A stretch of DNA of 64,000 bases from Denitratisoma oestradiolicum (GCF_902813185.1 NZ_LR778301.1:2418001-2482000), one strand, 5' to 3'. Shown: positions 45,371 through 55,721, counted from the first letter of the stretch. Notes: generated by a model from the sequence alone, not told the origin. Numbers and translations: made by a program.

Positions 45371-45940
45371 ATGAAAAAACTGCTGATTCTGGCCGTCGGC
45401 CTGATATTTTCCCTTGGCCTCCATGCCGCCCCCACCCTGGTGGAAATCAAGACCAACCAAGGCACCATCGTCGCCGAACTCCAGGCCGACAAGGCGCCCA
45501 AAACGGTGGAAAACTTCCTGCGTTACAGCAAGGACGGTTTCTACAACGGCACCATTTTCCATCGGGTCATCAACGGCTTCATGATCCAGGGCGGCGGCAT
45601 GCTGCCCGGCATGAAGGAAAAAAAGACCCGGGCGCCGATCCAGAACGAGGCCAAGAATGGCCTCAAAAATGAAGCCGGTACCCTGGCCATGGCCCGCACC
45701 GCCGACCCTCATTCCGCAGCCGCCCAGTTCTTCATCAACCTGGTGGATAACCGCAATCTCGACTACCCCTCCTTCGACGGCTGGGGATATGCCGTCTTCG
45801 GCAAGGTGGTGAGTGGTCTGGACATCGTCCAGAAAATCGCCCAGGTTCCCACTGGCAATACCGGTTTTCATCAGAACGTGCCCCTGACGCCGGTCATCAT
45901 CGAATCCGTCACCGTAGTCCCCGCAAAGGAATCCAAATGA
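45371..45940 (+). CDS. ppiA: Periplasmic cyclophilin-type peptidyl-prolyl isomerase
   Basis: A 189-residue protein with a signal peptide ([21 protein letters not shown], cleavage near 20 shown only for its hydrophobic part), then a cyclophilin domain: [40 protein letters not shown] (FHRVI contains the catalytic Arg), [20 protein letters not shown] and the Trp/Tyr in [11 protein letters not shown]. It catalyses Xaa-Pro bond isomerisation in the periplasm. Its stop overlaps the start of a cytoplasmic paralogue (ATGA). Confidence 0.92.
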   Translation: MKKLLILAVGLIFSLGLHAAPTLVEIKTNQGTIVAELQADKAPKTVENFLRYSKDGFYNGTIFHRVINGFMIQGGGMLPGMKEKKTRAPIQNEAKNGLKNEAGTLAMARTADPHSAAAQFFINLVDNRNLDYPSFDGWGYAVFGKVVSGLDIVQKIAQVPTGNTGFHQNVPLTPVIIESVTVVPAKESK

Positions 45941-46428
45941 TCAAGCTGCATACCAACCATGGCGTCATCTCCATTGAGCTCGACACCGAAAAAACCCCCA
46001 AGACCGCCCAGAACTTCATCGACTACGTCCAGGCCGGCCACTACGACGGCACCCTGTTCCACCGCGTCATCGACGGCTTCATGATCCAGGGCGGCGGCTA
46101 TGGCCCGGGCCTGAAGGAAAAGCCCGTCAATGCGCCCATCGAGAACGAGGCTGCCAACGGTCTGAAGAACAAGCGCGGCACCCTGGCCATGGCCCGTACC
46201 TCGGACCCCCACTCGGCCACAGCCCAGTTCTTCATCAACGTGGTGGACAACGAGTTCCTCGACTTCCGCGCCCCCAACGGCAATGGCTGGGGCTACTGCG
46301 TATTCGCCCAGGTGGTGGATGGCATGGACGTGGTGGACCAGATCAAGGCCGTGAAGACCGGCAACACCGGCTTCCACCAGGACGTACCCAAGGAAGACGT
46401 GCTCATCGAGCGGGCCGAAGTGGTCTGA
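45937..46428 (+). CDS. ppiB: Cytoplasmic cyclophilin-type peptidyl-prolyl isomerase
   Basis: A 163-residue cyclophilin without signal peptide. It has [40 protein letters not shown] with the catalytic Arg, [20 protein letters not shown] and [19 protein letters not shown]. It is very similar to the product of the preceding gene, so the pair is a tandem duplication in which one copy kept or gained export. Spacing (4-nt overlap) suggests coupled translation. Confidence 0.95.
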   Translation: MIKLHTNHGVISIELDTEKTPKTAQNFIDYVQAGHYDGTLFHRVIDGFMIQGGGYGPGLKEKPVNAPIENEAANGLKNKRGTLAMARTSDPHSATAQFFINVVDNEFLDFRAPNGNGWGYCVFAQVVDGMDVVDQIKAVKTGNTGFHQDVPKEDVLIERAEVV

Positions 46429-46440
46429 CCGGCTCCCTCC

Positions 46441-47166
46441 TTGGACCTTTTCGTCTCCGACCTGCATCTCTGTCCGTCGCGCCCCCCTGCGACGGACTTG
46501 TTCCTCGAGTTCCTCGCCGGCCCGGCCACCCGGGCCGGCGCTCTCTACATCCTCGGCGACCTGTTCGAATACTGGGCCGGCGACGACGATCTGGACGATC
46601 CCTTCAGCCAGACCATCTGCAGCGCCCTGCACGCCCTGGCCGACCAGGGCACCTTCATTGGTTTTATCCCCGGCAACCGGGATTTCCTGGTGGGCACGGC
46701 CTTCGCCGCCACCGCCGGCCTCACGTTGCTGGATGATGGCTGCGTCCGCAACATCGGCGGCACGCCAACCCTGCTGATGCATGGCGACGTCTTGTGCACC
46801 GATGACCAGGAGTACCAGCGCTTTCGCGCCACCATCCGCAGCGCAGCCTGGCGCCAGGAATTCCTGGCCCGGCCCCTGCCCGAGCGCAAGGCCGAGATCG
46901 AGGCCCTGCGCCGCCGCAGCGAAGCGGAAAAACAACGCAAGCCCATGATTCTGATGGACGCCCACCCAGACGCGGTGGCGGATGCCCTGCGCGCCGCCGG
47001 CTGCCGCCGCCTGATTCACGGCCATACCCACCGGCCGGCCCGCCACGAACATCTGGTGGACGGCAAAACCTGCGAACGCTGGGTCCTGGGGGACTGGTAT
47101 CAGGGCGGCGACTATCTGTACTGCGACGAAACAGGTTGCCACCGGGTACCCCTCGCCGTCCCATGA
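46441..47166 (+). CDS. lpxH: UDP-2,3-diacylglucosamine hydrolase
   Basis: A 241-residue metallophosphatase of lipid A synthesis, releasing UMP to give lipid X. The calcineurin-like motifs are [52 protein letters not shown] and [14 protein letters not shown]. The start is TTG at 46441 because an in-frame TGA stands four codons upstream and no ATG is nearby; the ribosome site is weak. It overlaps recQ by 4 nt. ppiB-lpxH neighbourhood is common in betaproteobacteria. Confidence 0.95.
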   Translation: MDLFVSDLHLCPSRPPATDLFLEFLAGPATRAGALYILGDLFEYWAGDDDLDDPFSQTICSALHALADQGTFIGFIPGNRDFLVGTAFAATAGLTLLDDGCVRNIGGTPTLLMHGDVLCTDDQEYQRFRATIRSAAWRQEFLARPLPERKAEIEALRRRSEAEKQRKPMILMDAHPDAVADALRAAGCRRLIHGHTHRPARHEHLVDGKTCERWVLGDWYQGGDYLYCDETGCHRVPLAVP

Positions 47167-48989
47167 CCGATCCCCTGCAACTGCTCCACAGCGTCTTCGG
47201 CTACACCAGTTTCCGCGGCGCCCAGGCCGACATCGTCCAGCATGTGACCGGGGGCGGCGACGCCCTGGTGTTGATGCCCACCGGCGGCGGCAAATCCCTT
47301 TGCTATCAGTTGCCGGCCCTGCTGCGGCCGGGCTGTGCCATCGTCGTATCGCCCCTGATCGCCCTGATGCAGGACCAGGTGGACGCCCTGCTGCAATCCG
47401 GCGTCAAGGCCGCCTATCTCAACTCCAGCCAAGACTTCGACGCCCTGATGGATACCGAGCGCCGGCTCATGACCGGCCAGCTGGACCTGCTCTACGTGGC
47501 CCCGGAACGCCTGCTCACCGATCGCTTCCTGGGCCTCCTGGACCAACTCCACGAAGCGGGGGCCGTCGCCCTCTTCGCCATCGACGAAGCCCATTGCGTG
47601 TCTCAGTGGGGCCACGACTTCCGCCCTGAATACATGCAGCTCTCGGCCCTGCACGAGCGCTATCCGACCATCCCCCGCATCGCCCTCACCGCCACCGCTG
47701 ACGCCCCCACCCGGCGGGAAATCATCGAGCGCCTAGGGCTGGGGGAAGCCCGGCTGTTCGTCGCCAGTTTTGACCGGCCCAACATCCGTTACACCGTGGT
47801 GGAGCGGGACACGCCCAAGAAGCAGTTACAGGCCTTCCTGGCTGATCATCGGGGTGAGGCCGGTATCGTCTACTGCCTGTCCCGCAAGAAGGTGGACGAT
47901 ACCGCCCTCTGGCTGCGGGAACAGGGTGTGAACGCCCTGCCCTACCATGCCGGACTGGATGCGGACACCCGGCGCCAGCACCAGCAGCGCTTCGTGCGGG
48001 AGGAAGGGGTCGTTATGGTGGCCACCATCGCCTTTGGCATGGGTATCGACAAGCCCGACGTGCGCTTCGTCGCCCATCTGGACCTGCCCAAAAGCCTGGA
48101 AGCCTATTACCAGGAAACCGGCCGCGCCGGCCGGGACGGCGAACCGGCGGAAGCCTGGATGACCTACGGCCTCAACGACGTGGTGGTCCATCGTCAGCGC
48201 ATCGACGAATCCGCCGCCGGCGAGGAACAAAAACGCATCGAGCGGCAAAAGCTCGACGCCATGCTGGCCTTCTGCGAAGCGGCCTCCTGCCGACGCAGTC
48301 TGCTGCTCCACTATTTCGGGGAAACGCTCCCGGCCTGCGGCAACTGCGACACCTGCGCCAGCCCACCCCAGATGTGGGACGGCACGGTAGCCTCGCAAAA
48401 ACTGCTCTCCGCCGCCCTGCGCACCGGCCAGCGCTTCGGCAGCGGCCATCTGATCGACCTGCTGCGGGGCAAGCTCAATCCCAAGATCAGCGAATACCGC
48501 CACGACCTGCTGCCCACCTTCGGCGTAGGCAAGGACATGGACGAGGCCACCTGGCGCTCGGTGATCCGCCAGTTGCTGGTGACCGGCATCGTCCAGGCCG
48601 ACGCCCAGCGCTTCGGCGCCATCACCCTGGCCGAAGCTTCACGGCCGGTGCTCAAGGGCGAAACCACCTTGATGCTGCGCCGCCCACGCAAGCTCACCAC
48701 CGGCAAGCCGCCACGCTACAGCCGCAGCGAAGAAAGTACCGAACTGGATATCGGCGATCAGGCCCTGTTCCAGGCACTGCGGGAATGGCGCTCCCGCTGG
48801 GCCAGGGAGCAGGGGGTGCCCGCCTACGTCATCATGCACGACCGCAGCCTGCGGGAACTGGCCCAGCGCCGCCCCGCTACTCAGACTGCCCTGCGGGAAG
48901 TGCCCGGCATCGGCGAGGCCAAGGCGGAGCGTTACGGCGAGTCGCTATTGGAAACCATCCGCACCCATGAGAGGCTGACAGCAGCCTAG
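47163..48989 (+). CDS. recQ: ATP-dependent DNA helicase RecQ
   Basis: A 608-residue 3'-5' helicase. Walker A is [16 protein letters not shown], the Walker B box is [19 protein letters not shown], and motif VI is [14 protein letters not shown]. The zinc-binding part has [17 protein letters not shown] and CGNCDTC; a winged-helix RQC domain (about 405-510) and a C-terminal HRDC domain (about 530-605, [19 protein letters not shown]) complete the usual E. coli-like layout. Start ATG 47163 overlaps lpxH. Convergent with gpx, their stop codons overlapping by 4 nt in total. Confidence 0.97.
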   Translation: MTDPLQLLHSVFGYTSFRGAQADIVQHVTGGGDALVLMPTGGGKSLCYQLPALLRPGCAIVVSPLIALMQDQVDALLQSGVKAAYLNSSQDFDALMDTERRLMTGQLDLLYVAPERLLTDRFLGLLDQLHEAGAVALFAIDEAHCVSQWGHDFRPEYMQLSALHERYPTIPRIALTATADAPTRREIIERLGLGEARLFVASFDRPNIRYTVVERDTPKKQLQAFLADHRGEAGIVYCLSRKKVDDTALWLREQGVNALPYHAGLDADTRRQHQQRFVREEGVVMVATIAFGMGIDKPDVRFVAHLDLPKSLEAYYQETGRAGRDGEPAEAWMTYGLNDVVVHRQRIDESAAGEEQKRIERQKLDAMLAFCEAASCRRSLLLHYFGETLPACGNCDTCASPPQMWDGTVASQKLLSAALRTGQRFGSGHLIDLLRGKLNPKISEYRHDLLPTFGVGKDMDEATWRSVIRQLLVTGIVQADAQRFGAITLAEASRPVLKGETTLMLRRPRKLTTGKPPRYSRSEESTELDIGDQALFQALREWRSRWAREQGVPAYVIMHDRSLRELAQRRPATQTALREVPGIGEAKAERYGESLLETIRTHERLTAA

Positions 48990-49525
48990 AGCAGCTTCTC
49001 GACCTGGGGCCTGATTTGCTCCGGGGGAGTGGTGGGATCGAAACGGGCAACTATTTTCCCCTGACGATCCACCAGGAACTTGGTGAAGTTCCATTTGATG
49101 TTTTGGTCGACCAGTCCTTCCGGATTGATCTTTTGCAGAATCTCGATCAGCTTCTGGGCGCCCTCACCAAGAATTTCCGTAGGCGCGTTTTGCTTCAGGT
49201 ATTTGAACAGGGGCGAGGCATTCTCGCCATTGACCTCGAGCTTTTCCGACAGAGGAAAACTCACGCCATAATTCTTGACGCAGAAATCGGCAATTTCGTC
49301 CGGGCTGCCCGGCTCCTGGGTGCCGAACTGATTGCAGGGAAAGCCGATCACCGCCAGCCCCTTGTCCGCCAGGGTCTGGTACAAATCTTCCAGCCCCTCG
49401 TACTGGGGCGTCAGGCCGCACTTGCTGGCGGTATTCACCAGCAACAGCACCTTGCCACGGTAATCGTTGAGATTCAGTTGCTTGCCGTCCAGGGACCTAC
49501 ATTCAAAATCATAGATGCTGGTCAT
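48986..49525 (-). CDS. Glutathione peroxidase family protein (Cys type)
   Basis: A 179-residue thioredoxin-fold peroxidase. The active site is [15 protein letters not shown] with Cys in place of selenocysteine, plus [13 protein letters not shown] (Gln) and [14 protein letters not shown] (Trp, Asn), completing the Cys-Gln-Trp-Asn set. The second Cys in FPCNQF is the resolving-type position of thioredoxin-dependent enzymes, so it may use thioredoxin rather than glutathione. The ATG at 49525 was chosen; the longer open frame upstream is not coherent. No signal peptide. Confidence 0.92.
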   Translation of the reverse strand: MTSIYDFECRSLDGKQLNLNDYRGKVLLLVNTASKCGLTPQYEGLEDLYQTLADKGLAVIGFPCNQFGTQEPGSPDEIADFCVKNYGVSFPLSEKLEVNGENASPLFKYLKQNAPTEILGEGAQKLIEILQKINPEGLVDQNIKWNFTKFLVDRQGKIVARFDPTTPPEQIRPQVEKLL

Positions 49526-49752
49526 GCTGTACCCCCTCAAGTAGGAAGACGACAATCTAGCGCATTCAACAGCGCCAGCATAGCCACAGATGCCGGAGCC
49601 GTCTCGGCGACAACGGCTCTGATCTCCGGCAGTGTGGTGGTCATCGGCAACGCCGTCTATTGGCTGGAAAAACAGGGGCGATGCCTGAGCGGAAAATGGC
49701 GCTCGCCCAACCGCCCGCAGCCAGAACCGCTCAAGCGTCCGCCCCCGCTCCC
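49526..49752. other. Intergenic region, possible gene remnant
   Basis: A 227-bp gap between two same-strand genes. On the plus strand the frame ending at 49756 contains the segment ALISGSVVVIGNAVYWLEKQ, a hydrophobic helix followed by a Pro/Arg tail, but no start codon or ribosome site fits. It may be the relic of a small membrane protein or chance. Nothing else is seen. Confidence 0.2.
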
Positions 49753-50568
49753 CTAGCGTCCCAGCGCCTGGGCTTCGGCCGCGCAGTCTTTCTTCGGCGG
49801 CAGGCCGGCCGCACGAGCCGCCGCTACCTCGCGTTTGGCTTCGGCCAGTTGAGTTGCAAATTCCATGTTGGCGTGGAGCCTGGCCACCACGGCGCTGCCG
49901 AAGAGCCGACCGGCAGCCACATCGCTCGCCCAATGCACGTTGCAGATGCGCCGACTCTCGCCAAAGTCATAGCCCCGTTGCACCAGTGCGTCCGCCCGTT
50001 CCGGCGCCAGCTCTGCCAGTATCAGTCCCCAGGCCCAGCCAATGGCGGCATGGCCCGAGGGATAGGAACCGTCCTTGCGCAAATAGGGTTCCTGGTCCGG
50101 CGTACACGTCGCCTCGCTCTTTGCCACGAAGGGTCGGGCACGTTGATGAAGGTGCTTGGCATCGCGGGTGCCGAATCCGGCATCCACCAGCGAACGGCGC
50201 AGCAGCGTCGTCAGGTTGGGGCTGGTTCCCTCGTCGATGGGCAAACCCAGAGCACATGAAAAGGTGCCGGCCGCCTTGGGGAACATCAGTTCCGCGTCCT
50301 TGCTCGCCCATTGCCAGCGCGGCGTGCCGCGCAGGGTGGCTGCCGCCTGCTTGGCGTCCTCGTCGGCGGCCTGGGCCGACGAGCCCTGTACCGGTGGCGG
50401 CGGCAACATTGCCTTGCTGTCCAATTGTTCCTGGGGGGTGAGATAACCCGGCGCGAAACCGGGATAGGGCCCCTTGCCTACGGTTGCGGCAGAACCTGCG
50501 GATTCCGTCGCCCCATGGGCATGGGCGCATACGGCGACGACCAGCAGCATCAACAACGAAGATTTCAT
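49753..50568 (-). CDS. Class A nonspecific acid phosphatase (PAP2 superfamily)
   Basis: A 271-residue periplasmic phosphatase. A signal peptide (MKSSLLMLLVVAVCAHAHGA) precedes the vanadium-peroxidase-type core: KHLHQRARP (Lys-X6-Arg-Pro), GSYPSGHAAIGWAWG and SRRICNVHWASD (Ser-Arg-X5-His-X3-Asp), the full three-part signature of PhoN-like enzymes. It should hydrolyse many phosphomonoesters. The length is typical. The ATG at 50568 was taken because the signal peptide starts there. The 178 bp upstream show no gene. Confidence 0.92.
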   Translation of the reverse strand: MKSSLLMLLVVAVCAHAHGATESAGSAATVGKGPYPGFAPGYLTPQEQLDSKAMLPPPPVQGSSAQAADEDAKQAAATLRGTPRWQWASKDAELMFPKAAGTFSCALGLPIDEGTSPNLTTLLRRSLVDAGFGTRDAKHLHQRARPFVAKSEATCTPDQEPYLRKDGSYPSGHAAIGWAWGLILAELAPERADALVQRGYDFGESRRICNVHWASDVAAGRLFGSAVVARLHANMEFATQLAEAKREVAAARAAGLPPKKDCAAEAQALGR

Positions 50569-50746
50569 TTTTTCCACCGGACCATGAGAACGGGCGAAAA
50601 CTACCACACCGCGAAGTCATGGGTTTCGACTTGCCGCTCAAAGTGGGTAGGCGTTCATGCCCACAATTTCGGTATGGACAGCGGGAGGCGGAGCCGACCG
50701 CAGCATCGTCCAGGAAACAGACTCCGAAGTGCCCGTCCATCCCGCC

Positions 50747-52192
50747 CTATTCCACGACTCTGTGCACCGACGGGGCGGCATAGCTTTGGTCCAGCAAGCC
50801 CGGCCCCGGGAAGTAGGCGCGCAGGAACAGGTTGAAATCCTTGTCCCTAGGGGATGGCAGCCAGTTCGCCGCCTTCTCGCCTTCCGGGCGGTCCGGCTGG
50901 ATGTAAATGGTCAATGAACCATCCGTCCCGTATTTCAATCCAGGCACCTTGTCGCCAAAGCCGTAGCGGCCCGCCTCGTTGGGCACCAGATTGAAGTTCT
51001 CGTCGTAGAGCGTCACCGACCAGAAAGCATGGGCGACCGGGATTTCCTCCTTCCGGAAATGAACCACGTAGCGGTGGTCGCCACTCAGGGGTTTGCTTTC
51101 GGCATCGACGAAGGTACGCAGCTTTACGGATTCCTCAATCTGGTGCTCGACGATACCGGAGAACACCTGGGTTCCCGCCCGTCCCAGAAAATCGCCCGAA
51201 GCCGCCATCCGTCCCCAGTTGCTGGGTCCGTAGAACCAGCCATTCCTTACCTGGGTGGCGCCGACGATGGACCCACCGGCTTTCGCAACACGGGCCAGCA
51301 AGGCACGGCCATCGACGATGGCACGCCGCAGGCCCCGCTGAATGGCTGGGTCGAGTTGTTCGATATCCTGTTTGGCGGCGGGACCGAGCCCCACCAACGC
51401 GAACTGCTGCATCAACGCGGCATGGCCAGGGGGCGGCGGGTTTTCCTTCATCGCCGCATTCATGGTCTTGAACGCGCTAAGAGGATCGGCCTTGGAAGTC
51501 ACCTGCGAGGCGGCATGGCTCTTAGCTAGCGACGTGTTCCGGCGATAGCCCCTGAGCGGCGTGATCCTGTAGCCATCCTGGAAGGCGCTCATCCTGGGCA
51601 GATCGTCTTCCGTTCCATCGGTGTAGGTGCGCCCGAAAACGGCAACCCAGGGCGTCCAGGAGCGGATGACCTTTTGCATGCCCTTGGGCGCCTTGCCTTT
51701 CCATCCCGGGCCGGCCAGCAGATAGTCGCCGGGAATGTTGTGGGTGGCCCGCAGCCCGATATAGCCGATCGTGTCGCTGTACATGTCGCACAACTGCAGC
51801 GAGTAATAGCGTTGTCGGGGATTGGGGGGAACGGTGAGCACCACCGGCTCCCGGCTCACATCGGCAAAGGCGAGGGAGTAAGCCGTTTCCCGATTGGGCG
51901 AACCGCCATACTTCTGCCCGGGATCCGCCAGGTGGCGGGTATGAAAGTACCGATTCACCATGCTCTGCCCACCCGGCAGCGGCTGGGCCCGCAGTTCCGC
52001 GAAGGTGATGATGGGATAGCCGTAGATGAAGGCCTGCATGCCGGTGAGGTAGGCGAACTCCTCGTTCCAGGCCATGGTCGCCCCCTGAAGAGTGGTGCCT
52101 TCCTCAATGGCCCACGAGCGCAGCATGGAGCAGCACAGCAAGCCGACGATCAACACCCGCAAAAACGCCACGAATGGTTTCCTGGTTCTCAT
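50747..52192 (-). CDS. DUF1254/DUF1214 domain protein, copy 1
   Basis: A 481-residue exported protein. An N-terminal hydrophobic segment (about 8-28, FLRVLIVGLLCCSMLRSWAI) is a signal peptide or anchor. DUF1254 follows (about 45-180: GMQAFIYGYPIITFAELRAQ, NRETAYSLAFADVSREPVVL, RYYSLQLCDMYSD) and DUF1214 (about 350-465: SGDHRYVVHFRKEEIPVAHA, FWSVTLYDENFNLVPNE, SLTIYIQPDRP). The function of this family is not established. ATG at 52192 preferred over TTG at 52201. It is the last gene of the TetR-MFS-sulfotransferase-DUF1254-SDR cluster and has a diverged sister two genes upstream. Confidence 0.85.
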   Translation of the reverse strand: MRTRKPFVAFLRVLIVGLLCCSMLRSWAIEEGTTLQGATMAWNEEFAYLTGMQAFIYGYPIITFAELRAQPLPGGQSMVNRYFHTRHLADPGQKYGGSPNRETAYSLAFADVSREPVVLTVPPNPRQRYYSLQLCDMYSDTIGYIGLRATHNIPGDYLLAGPGWKGKAPKGMQKVIRSWTPWVAVFGRTYTDGTEDDLPRMSAFQDGYRITPLRGYRRNTSLAKSHAASQVTSKADPLSAFKTMNAAMKENPPPPGHAALMQQFALVGLGPAAKQDIEQLDPAIQRGLRRAIVDGRALLARVAKAGGSIVGATQVRNGWFYGPSNWGRMAASGDFLGRAGTQVFSGIVEHQIEESVKLRTFVDAESKPLSGDHRYVVHFRKEEIPVAHAFWSVTLYDENFNLVPNEAGRYGFGDKVPGLKYGTDGSLTIYIQPDRPEGEKAANWLPSPRDKDFNLFLRAYFPGPGLLDQSYAAPSVHRVVE

Positions 52193-52197
52193 TGATC

Positions 52198-53016
52198 TCA
52201 AGCCAGGCCGAGCAGCTTCGGCATGTTGGGCTGGCCGCTCCAGGCCGTCAGTCCGCCATCCACGGGAATGATCGCGCCGGTCATGTAGCTGGCGTCATCC
52301 GAGGCCAGGAAACGCACCAGCTTGGCCACTTCCTCAACACGGCCGATGCGGCCCAAGGGAATATTGTCCTCGAAGCCTTGGCGCAGTAAAGGGTTGTTGA
52401 CGCTGTGCTGGGTGATGGTAGTGGCGATCAAGCCGGGGCAGACGGCGTTAACCCGGATGTTGTCGCGGGCGTGGTCCAGGGCCAGTGCCCGCGTGTAGTT
52501 GATGACCCCGCCCTTGGCGGCCGAGTAGGCGGTGAAGGAGTAGTCCCCCGCCATGCCGCTGACGGAGGCATTGTTGATGATGGCCCCGCCCCCCTGGCAC
52601 CGCATCAGCGGGATCGCCGCCTTGCTGGCGTAGAAGACCGAATGCAGGTCCACGGCGATCACCCGTTCCCAGTCGGCGGCCCCGATATCCGGGGTCTCGC
52701 CGAAGAATCCCATGCCGGCATTGTTGAAGAGGATATCGAGGCGACCGAAGGCTTCCTCCGTCGCCCCCACCATGGCGGTGGTCTGTTCGTAGTCGGCCAC
52801 GTCGCCGCAAAAGAAACGGATGGCGTCGGCGCCATGGATCAGCGCCAATTCTGCCACCAGCAACTGCCCCGCCTCGGCGCGGGTGCCGGAAAACATCACC
52901 CGTGCGCCCTGGGCCAGAAAATCCCGCACTGTGCACTCGCCGATGCCCGACGTGCCACCAGTGATCAGGGCCACCTTGCCCGCCAGAATGCCCTGCGCTG
53001 CCGCAATCTTGCCCAT
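52198..53016 (-). CDS. Short-chain dehydrogenase/reductase
   Basis: A 272-residue classical SDR. The cofactor loop is TGGTSGIG (residues 19-26), NNAG stands at 99-102, and the catalytic set is Ser152, Tyr165 and Lys169 (YSAAK). SGTRAEAG after the second strand suggests either cofactor. The C-terminal VDGGLTAW is typical. It lies between two DUF1254 genes, 5 bp before the downstream one, so it is probably part of the same pathway; the substrate (an alcohol, hydroxysteroid or hydroxy lipid) cannot be read from sequence. ATG at 53016 with GGAGG upstream. Confidence 0.9.
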   Translation of the reverse strand: MGKIAAAQGILAGKVALITGGTSGIGECTVRDFLAQGARVMFSGTRAEAGQLLVAELALIHGADAIRFFCGDVADYEQTTAMVGATEEAFGRLDILFNNAGMGFFGETPDIGAADWERVIAVDLHSVFYASKAAIPLMRCQGGGAIINNASVSGMAGDYSFTAYSAAKGGVINYTRALALDHARDNIRVNAVCPGLIATTITQHSVNNPLLRQGFEDNIPLGRIGRVEEVAKLVRFLASDDASYMTGAIIPVDGGLTAWSGQPNMPKLLGLA

Positions 53017-53045
53017 GCTGCCTCCTTGATAAAAACCGCGCCCGC

Positions 53046-54500
53046 TCAGCGAACCCGCACCACCGGCGGTGGCGTGTACTTACCCTCCACCGCTTCCTGG
53101 GTGGGCTGGTAGATACGCATGATCAGATGGATAGCCATTTCCGGCCGGGACGGCAGCCAGTTGGCCTTGAGGACCGAATCCTGAGGTGCCTTCGACGAGA
53201 CGTAGATCGTCAGGGATCCATCCGGGTTGTATCGCAGGCCCTGGGTATTGCTGCCCACGTGGTTGCGGTGGATGGGGTTATCCACCATGAAATGGCTGGT
53301 GGCATCCATCAGGGTGACGGACCAGAAGGCCAGGGCGGGCGGCGTCTGCCCCTTGGGGAAGGTGATGGTGTAGTCGTGATCCCCGGTGAGTATCCGGCCT
53401 TCGGAATCACTGTAGGCATTGGGATAGACCGCCTCCTCGGGAATATTGCCGCCCAGGCCGCCGAAGACGCAAAGAGCCCGCAGCACATAATCCTGGCCGA
53501 AGTTACCCATGTGCCGCGGCGCCGTGCCCCAGCCGCCGCTGTTGCCGGACATGGGGCGGGCCCGCATGGTGTCGAGAAAGCGAAAGCCCTCCTTGATGGC
53601 CTGCTCCAGCCCCGCCACCGTCTGCCTGGGCAGCTTCTGGGGATCGAACACCACATTGGGGCCGAAGCCCGCCGCGTCGAACAGGGCCATCAGGCCCTTG
53701 TCCTCCTTGGGCGCCTCGATCTGGCGCAGATGGTGGTTCACCACCTTGAAGAAATCGATGGTCTCACGAATATCGTAGCTGGCCTCCACCACCGGCGGCA
53801 CGTTCTTCTGAGGCGTCTGCGGCAGATCCTTGGCCTTGGCGGGATCTTTCAGGTAGGTCGCCAGATCGATCAGGCGGAACTTGCGTTCGTACTTCTCATG
53901 GCGTTCCCGCTCGTTGTCCCGGGTCGCCTCGATCCGGGTCAGGATCCAGGTGGTGGGGGTGCTGAGCTTCACGTGCCCCTGGATTCCCGGCGGCAGGGGC
54001 TGGTCCCAGTCCTGGTAGGTGATCAGGTAATAACCGCCCTGCTGGCCGATGGTGCGGCTGCTGAGATAGGCCTCATCCACGGTGTAATAGTTCTCGAACT
54101 GGACGCTGTACCAGACCTTGTCCATGGGCGGGATGTAGATCACAGAAGGGTTGTCCTTCACGTAGAGCCAGGCCGAGGAATACAGCACATCGGGATTGGG
54201 TACGCCGAACCAGGTGGTGGTGTGGTCGGAGAGCCGCCCGCCGTTGAAGTAGCCGAACATGCCGTGGGGCGCGCTGTTGTCCTTGGCGATGCCCTTCACC
54301 TGGCGCATCTCGGCCACGGCAAACTCGAAGAAGGTCATGCCGTAGAGATAGCCCAGCATGCCGACGGAACGGGAAAAGTCCGTCACCGACGGACCGAAGT
54401 GTTTCTGCTGCTCCTCGGACCAGCCCTTGTCGGCAGCTTGCGACAGACCGGCCAGCAGGCACAGGGCCAACAGGACCGCGCGTTTAATTCGATTGATCAC
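53046..54500 (-). CDS. DUF1254/DUF1214 domain protein, copy 2
   Basis: A 484-residue secreted protein: signal peptide (AVLLALCLLAGLSQAADKGW, cleavage near residue 22), DUF1254 (about 45-175: MLGYLYGMTFFEFAVAEMRQ, VPNPDVLYSSAWLYVKDNPS, WYSVQFENYYTVDEAY) and DUF1214 (about 355-465: LTGDHDYTITFPKGQTPPAL, AFWSVTLMDATSHFMVDNP, SLTIYVSSKAP). The start is GTG at 54500 with AGGAG 7 nt before it. It is related to, but clearly diverged from, copy 1, and has lost or gained loops. The function is unknown; the family often sits with oxidoreductases or lipid/steroid-type genes. Confidence 0.85.
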   Translation of the reverse strand: MINRIKRAVLLALCLLAGLSQAADKGWSEEQQKHFGPSVTDFSRSVGMLGYLYGMTFFEFAVAEMRQVKGIAKDNSAPHGMFGYFNGGRLSDHTTTWFGVPNPDVLYSSAWLYVKDNPSVIYIPPMDKVWYSVQFENYYTVDEAYLSSRTIGQQGGYYLITYQDWDQPLPPGIQGHVKLSTPTTWILTRIEATRDNERERHEKYERKFRLIDLATYLKDPAKAKDLPQTPQKNVPPVVEASYDIRETIDFFKVVNHHLRQIEAPKEDKGLMALFDAAGFGPNVVFDPQKLPRQTVAGLEQAIKEGFRFLDTMRARPMSGNSGGWGTAPRHMGNFGQDYVLRALCVFGGLGGNIPEEAVYPNAYSDSEGRILTGDHDYTITFPKGQTPPALAFWSVTLMDATSHFMVDNPIHRNHVGSNTQGLRYNPDGSLTIYVSSKAPQDSVLKANWLPSRPEMAIHLIMRIYQPTQEAVEGKYTPPPVVRVR

Positions 54501-54533
54501 ATTTGTCTCCTTTATATCGTCGTGAATTCCAGC

Positions 54534-55703
54534 CTAGCGGCGGCCCAGCACATCGAAACGGTCGGTGTAAAAACGAAAGCGTTCGACCAGTTCCGCCCTG
54601 TTAAGACCAAACTCCTCCGGCGTATAGCGATGGGTGCCGAACTTGTCCTGCCGGTTGGCCACCAGAAAATCCGCCATGCGAGACTCGAAGGCCGTGCTCA
54701 CCGGCAGGCCGAAACGCCGGTAGATGGCTTTGACCATGCCGATGGGATCGGCCACCAGATCGCCAAAGGCGATGTCGGCGATCTGGGGGTTCTTCTCGGG
54801 ATGGGCATTGCGCCAATCCACGAAGCGCTGCAGCCAGCGTTCCATCATTTCCGCCGTCTGGGGGCCGACTTCCTTCTTGTCGAAGGCGCCCAGGGACTGC
54901 TCCCATAGATGCCAGTGCAGGCTCGAATGGCTGGCGACGGCATCCACCGGCGAGCGGTGGGTATTGATGATCAGGGCATCGGTATAGCTTGCAAACAGGT
55001 CCGCCATGAACTCCATGTGGGAAGGCGCCTTGAGCGCCCAGCGCTGCTTGCGGTGGCGGGACTGCAGGTGCTGCAGGAACATTTTGTGCCAGCGATAGAC
55101 AGCGCCCATGTCCTGGCTGTCGAGCCAGTCGTTGTAATCCCGGATCGGCAGGCCGCAGTAATAGATGTAACTGAGGAACTCCATGGAAAAAATGCCGATG
55201 CATTCCTGGGGCAACTGGGCGCCGATGGGGTGCACGGCCAGCACCGCCGGATTAAGGCCATCCACTGCCAGCAGGCCCTGGGTCACCATTTCGATCCGGG
55301 GATCGGTTTCGTAGCTGTCCGCCTCCGGCGGCGGACAGGGTATCGAAGTTTCCCACAGCATGGGAACCCGATGATCCGGATCCTGGGCCAGCAGGCCGAA
55401 CAGCAGAGTGGTGCCGGTGCGAGGCAGGCCCACCACGAACATCGGCTTCTGGATCACCTCCCCGGCCACCTCGGGATGCCGCTTGCGATGGTCCCAGACC
55501 CCCAGCCGGGCGATCAGGTTGCCCACGATCATGTTGCGGGCACGCACCATGCCCATTTCGGTCAGACGCAGTGCGTTGATGGCGGCGACCAGGCGTTCCA
55601 GGCCGGGCCGGAAGCTGTCGGGGCCGAAGTCATCAAGGCCCGTGGCCTGGGCAGCCATCGACAACAATTCATCGACGCGAAAATCGGGATGACGGGTTTC
55701 CAT
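54534..55703 (-). CDS. Sulfotransferase-family protein
   Basis: A 389-residue protein with the P-loop-like 5'-phosphosulfate motif KPMFVVGLPRTGTTLLFGLL (about residues 86-105) and a later 3'-phosphate-type stretch INTHRSPVDAVASHSSLHW. These match the bacterial sulfotransferase_3/Stf-like family, which moves sulfate from PAPS to hydroxyl groups, although many members are uncharacterised. It is predicted cytoplasmic. It sits 18 bp after the MFS gene start region on the same strand, in the cluster with SDR and DUF1254 genes. Confidence 0.85.
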   Translation of the reverse strand: METRHPDFRVDELLSMAAQATGLDDFGPDSFRPGLERLVAAINALRLTEMGMVRARNMIVGNLIARLGVWDHRKRHPEVAGEVIQKPMFVVGLPRTGTTLLFGLLAQDPDHRVPMLWETSIPCPPPEADSYETDPRIEMVTQGLLAVDGLNPAVLAVHPIGAQLPQECIGIFSMEFLSYIYYCGLPIRDYNDWLDSQDMGAVYRWHKMFLQHLQSRHRKQRWALKAPSHMEFMADLFASYTDALIINTHRSPVDAVASHSSLHWHLWEQSLGAFDKKEVGPQTAEMMERWLQRFVDWRNAHPEKNPQIADIAFGDLVADPIGMVKAIYRRFGLPVSTAFESRMADFLVANRQDKFGTHRYTPEEFGLNRAELVERFRFYTDRFDVLGRR

Positions 55704-55721
55704 ATCAGCGGACCATCGAAG

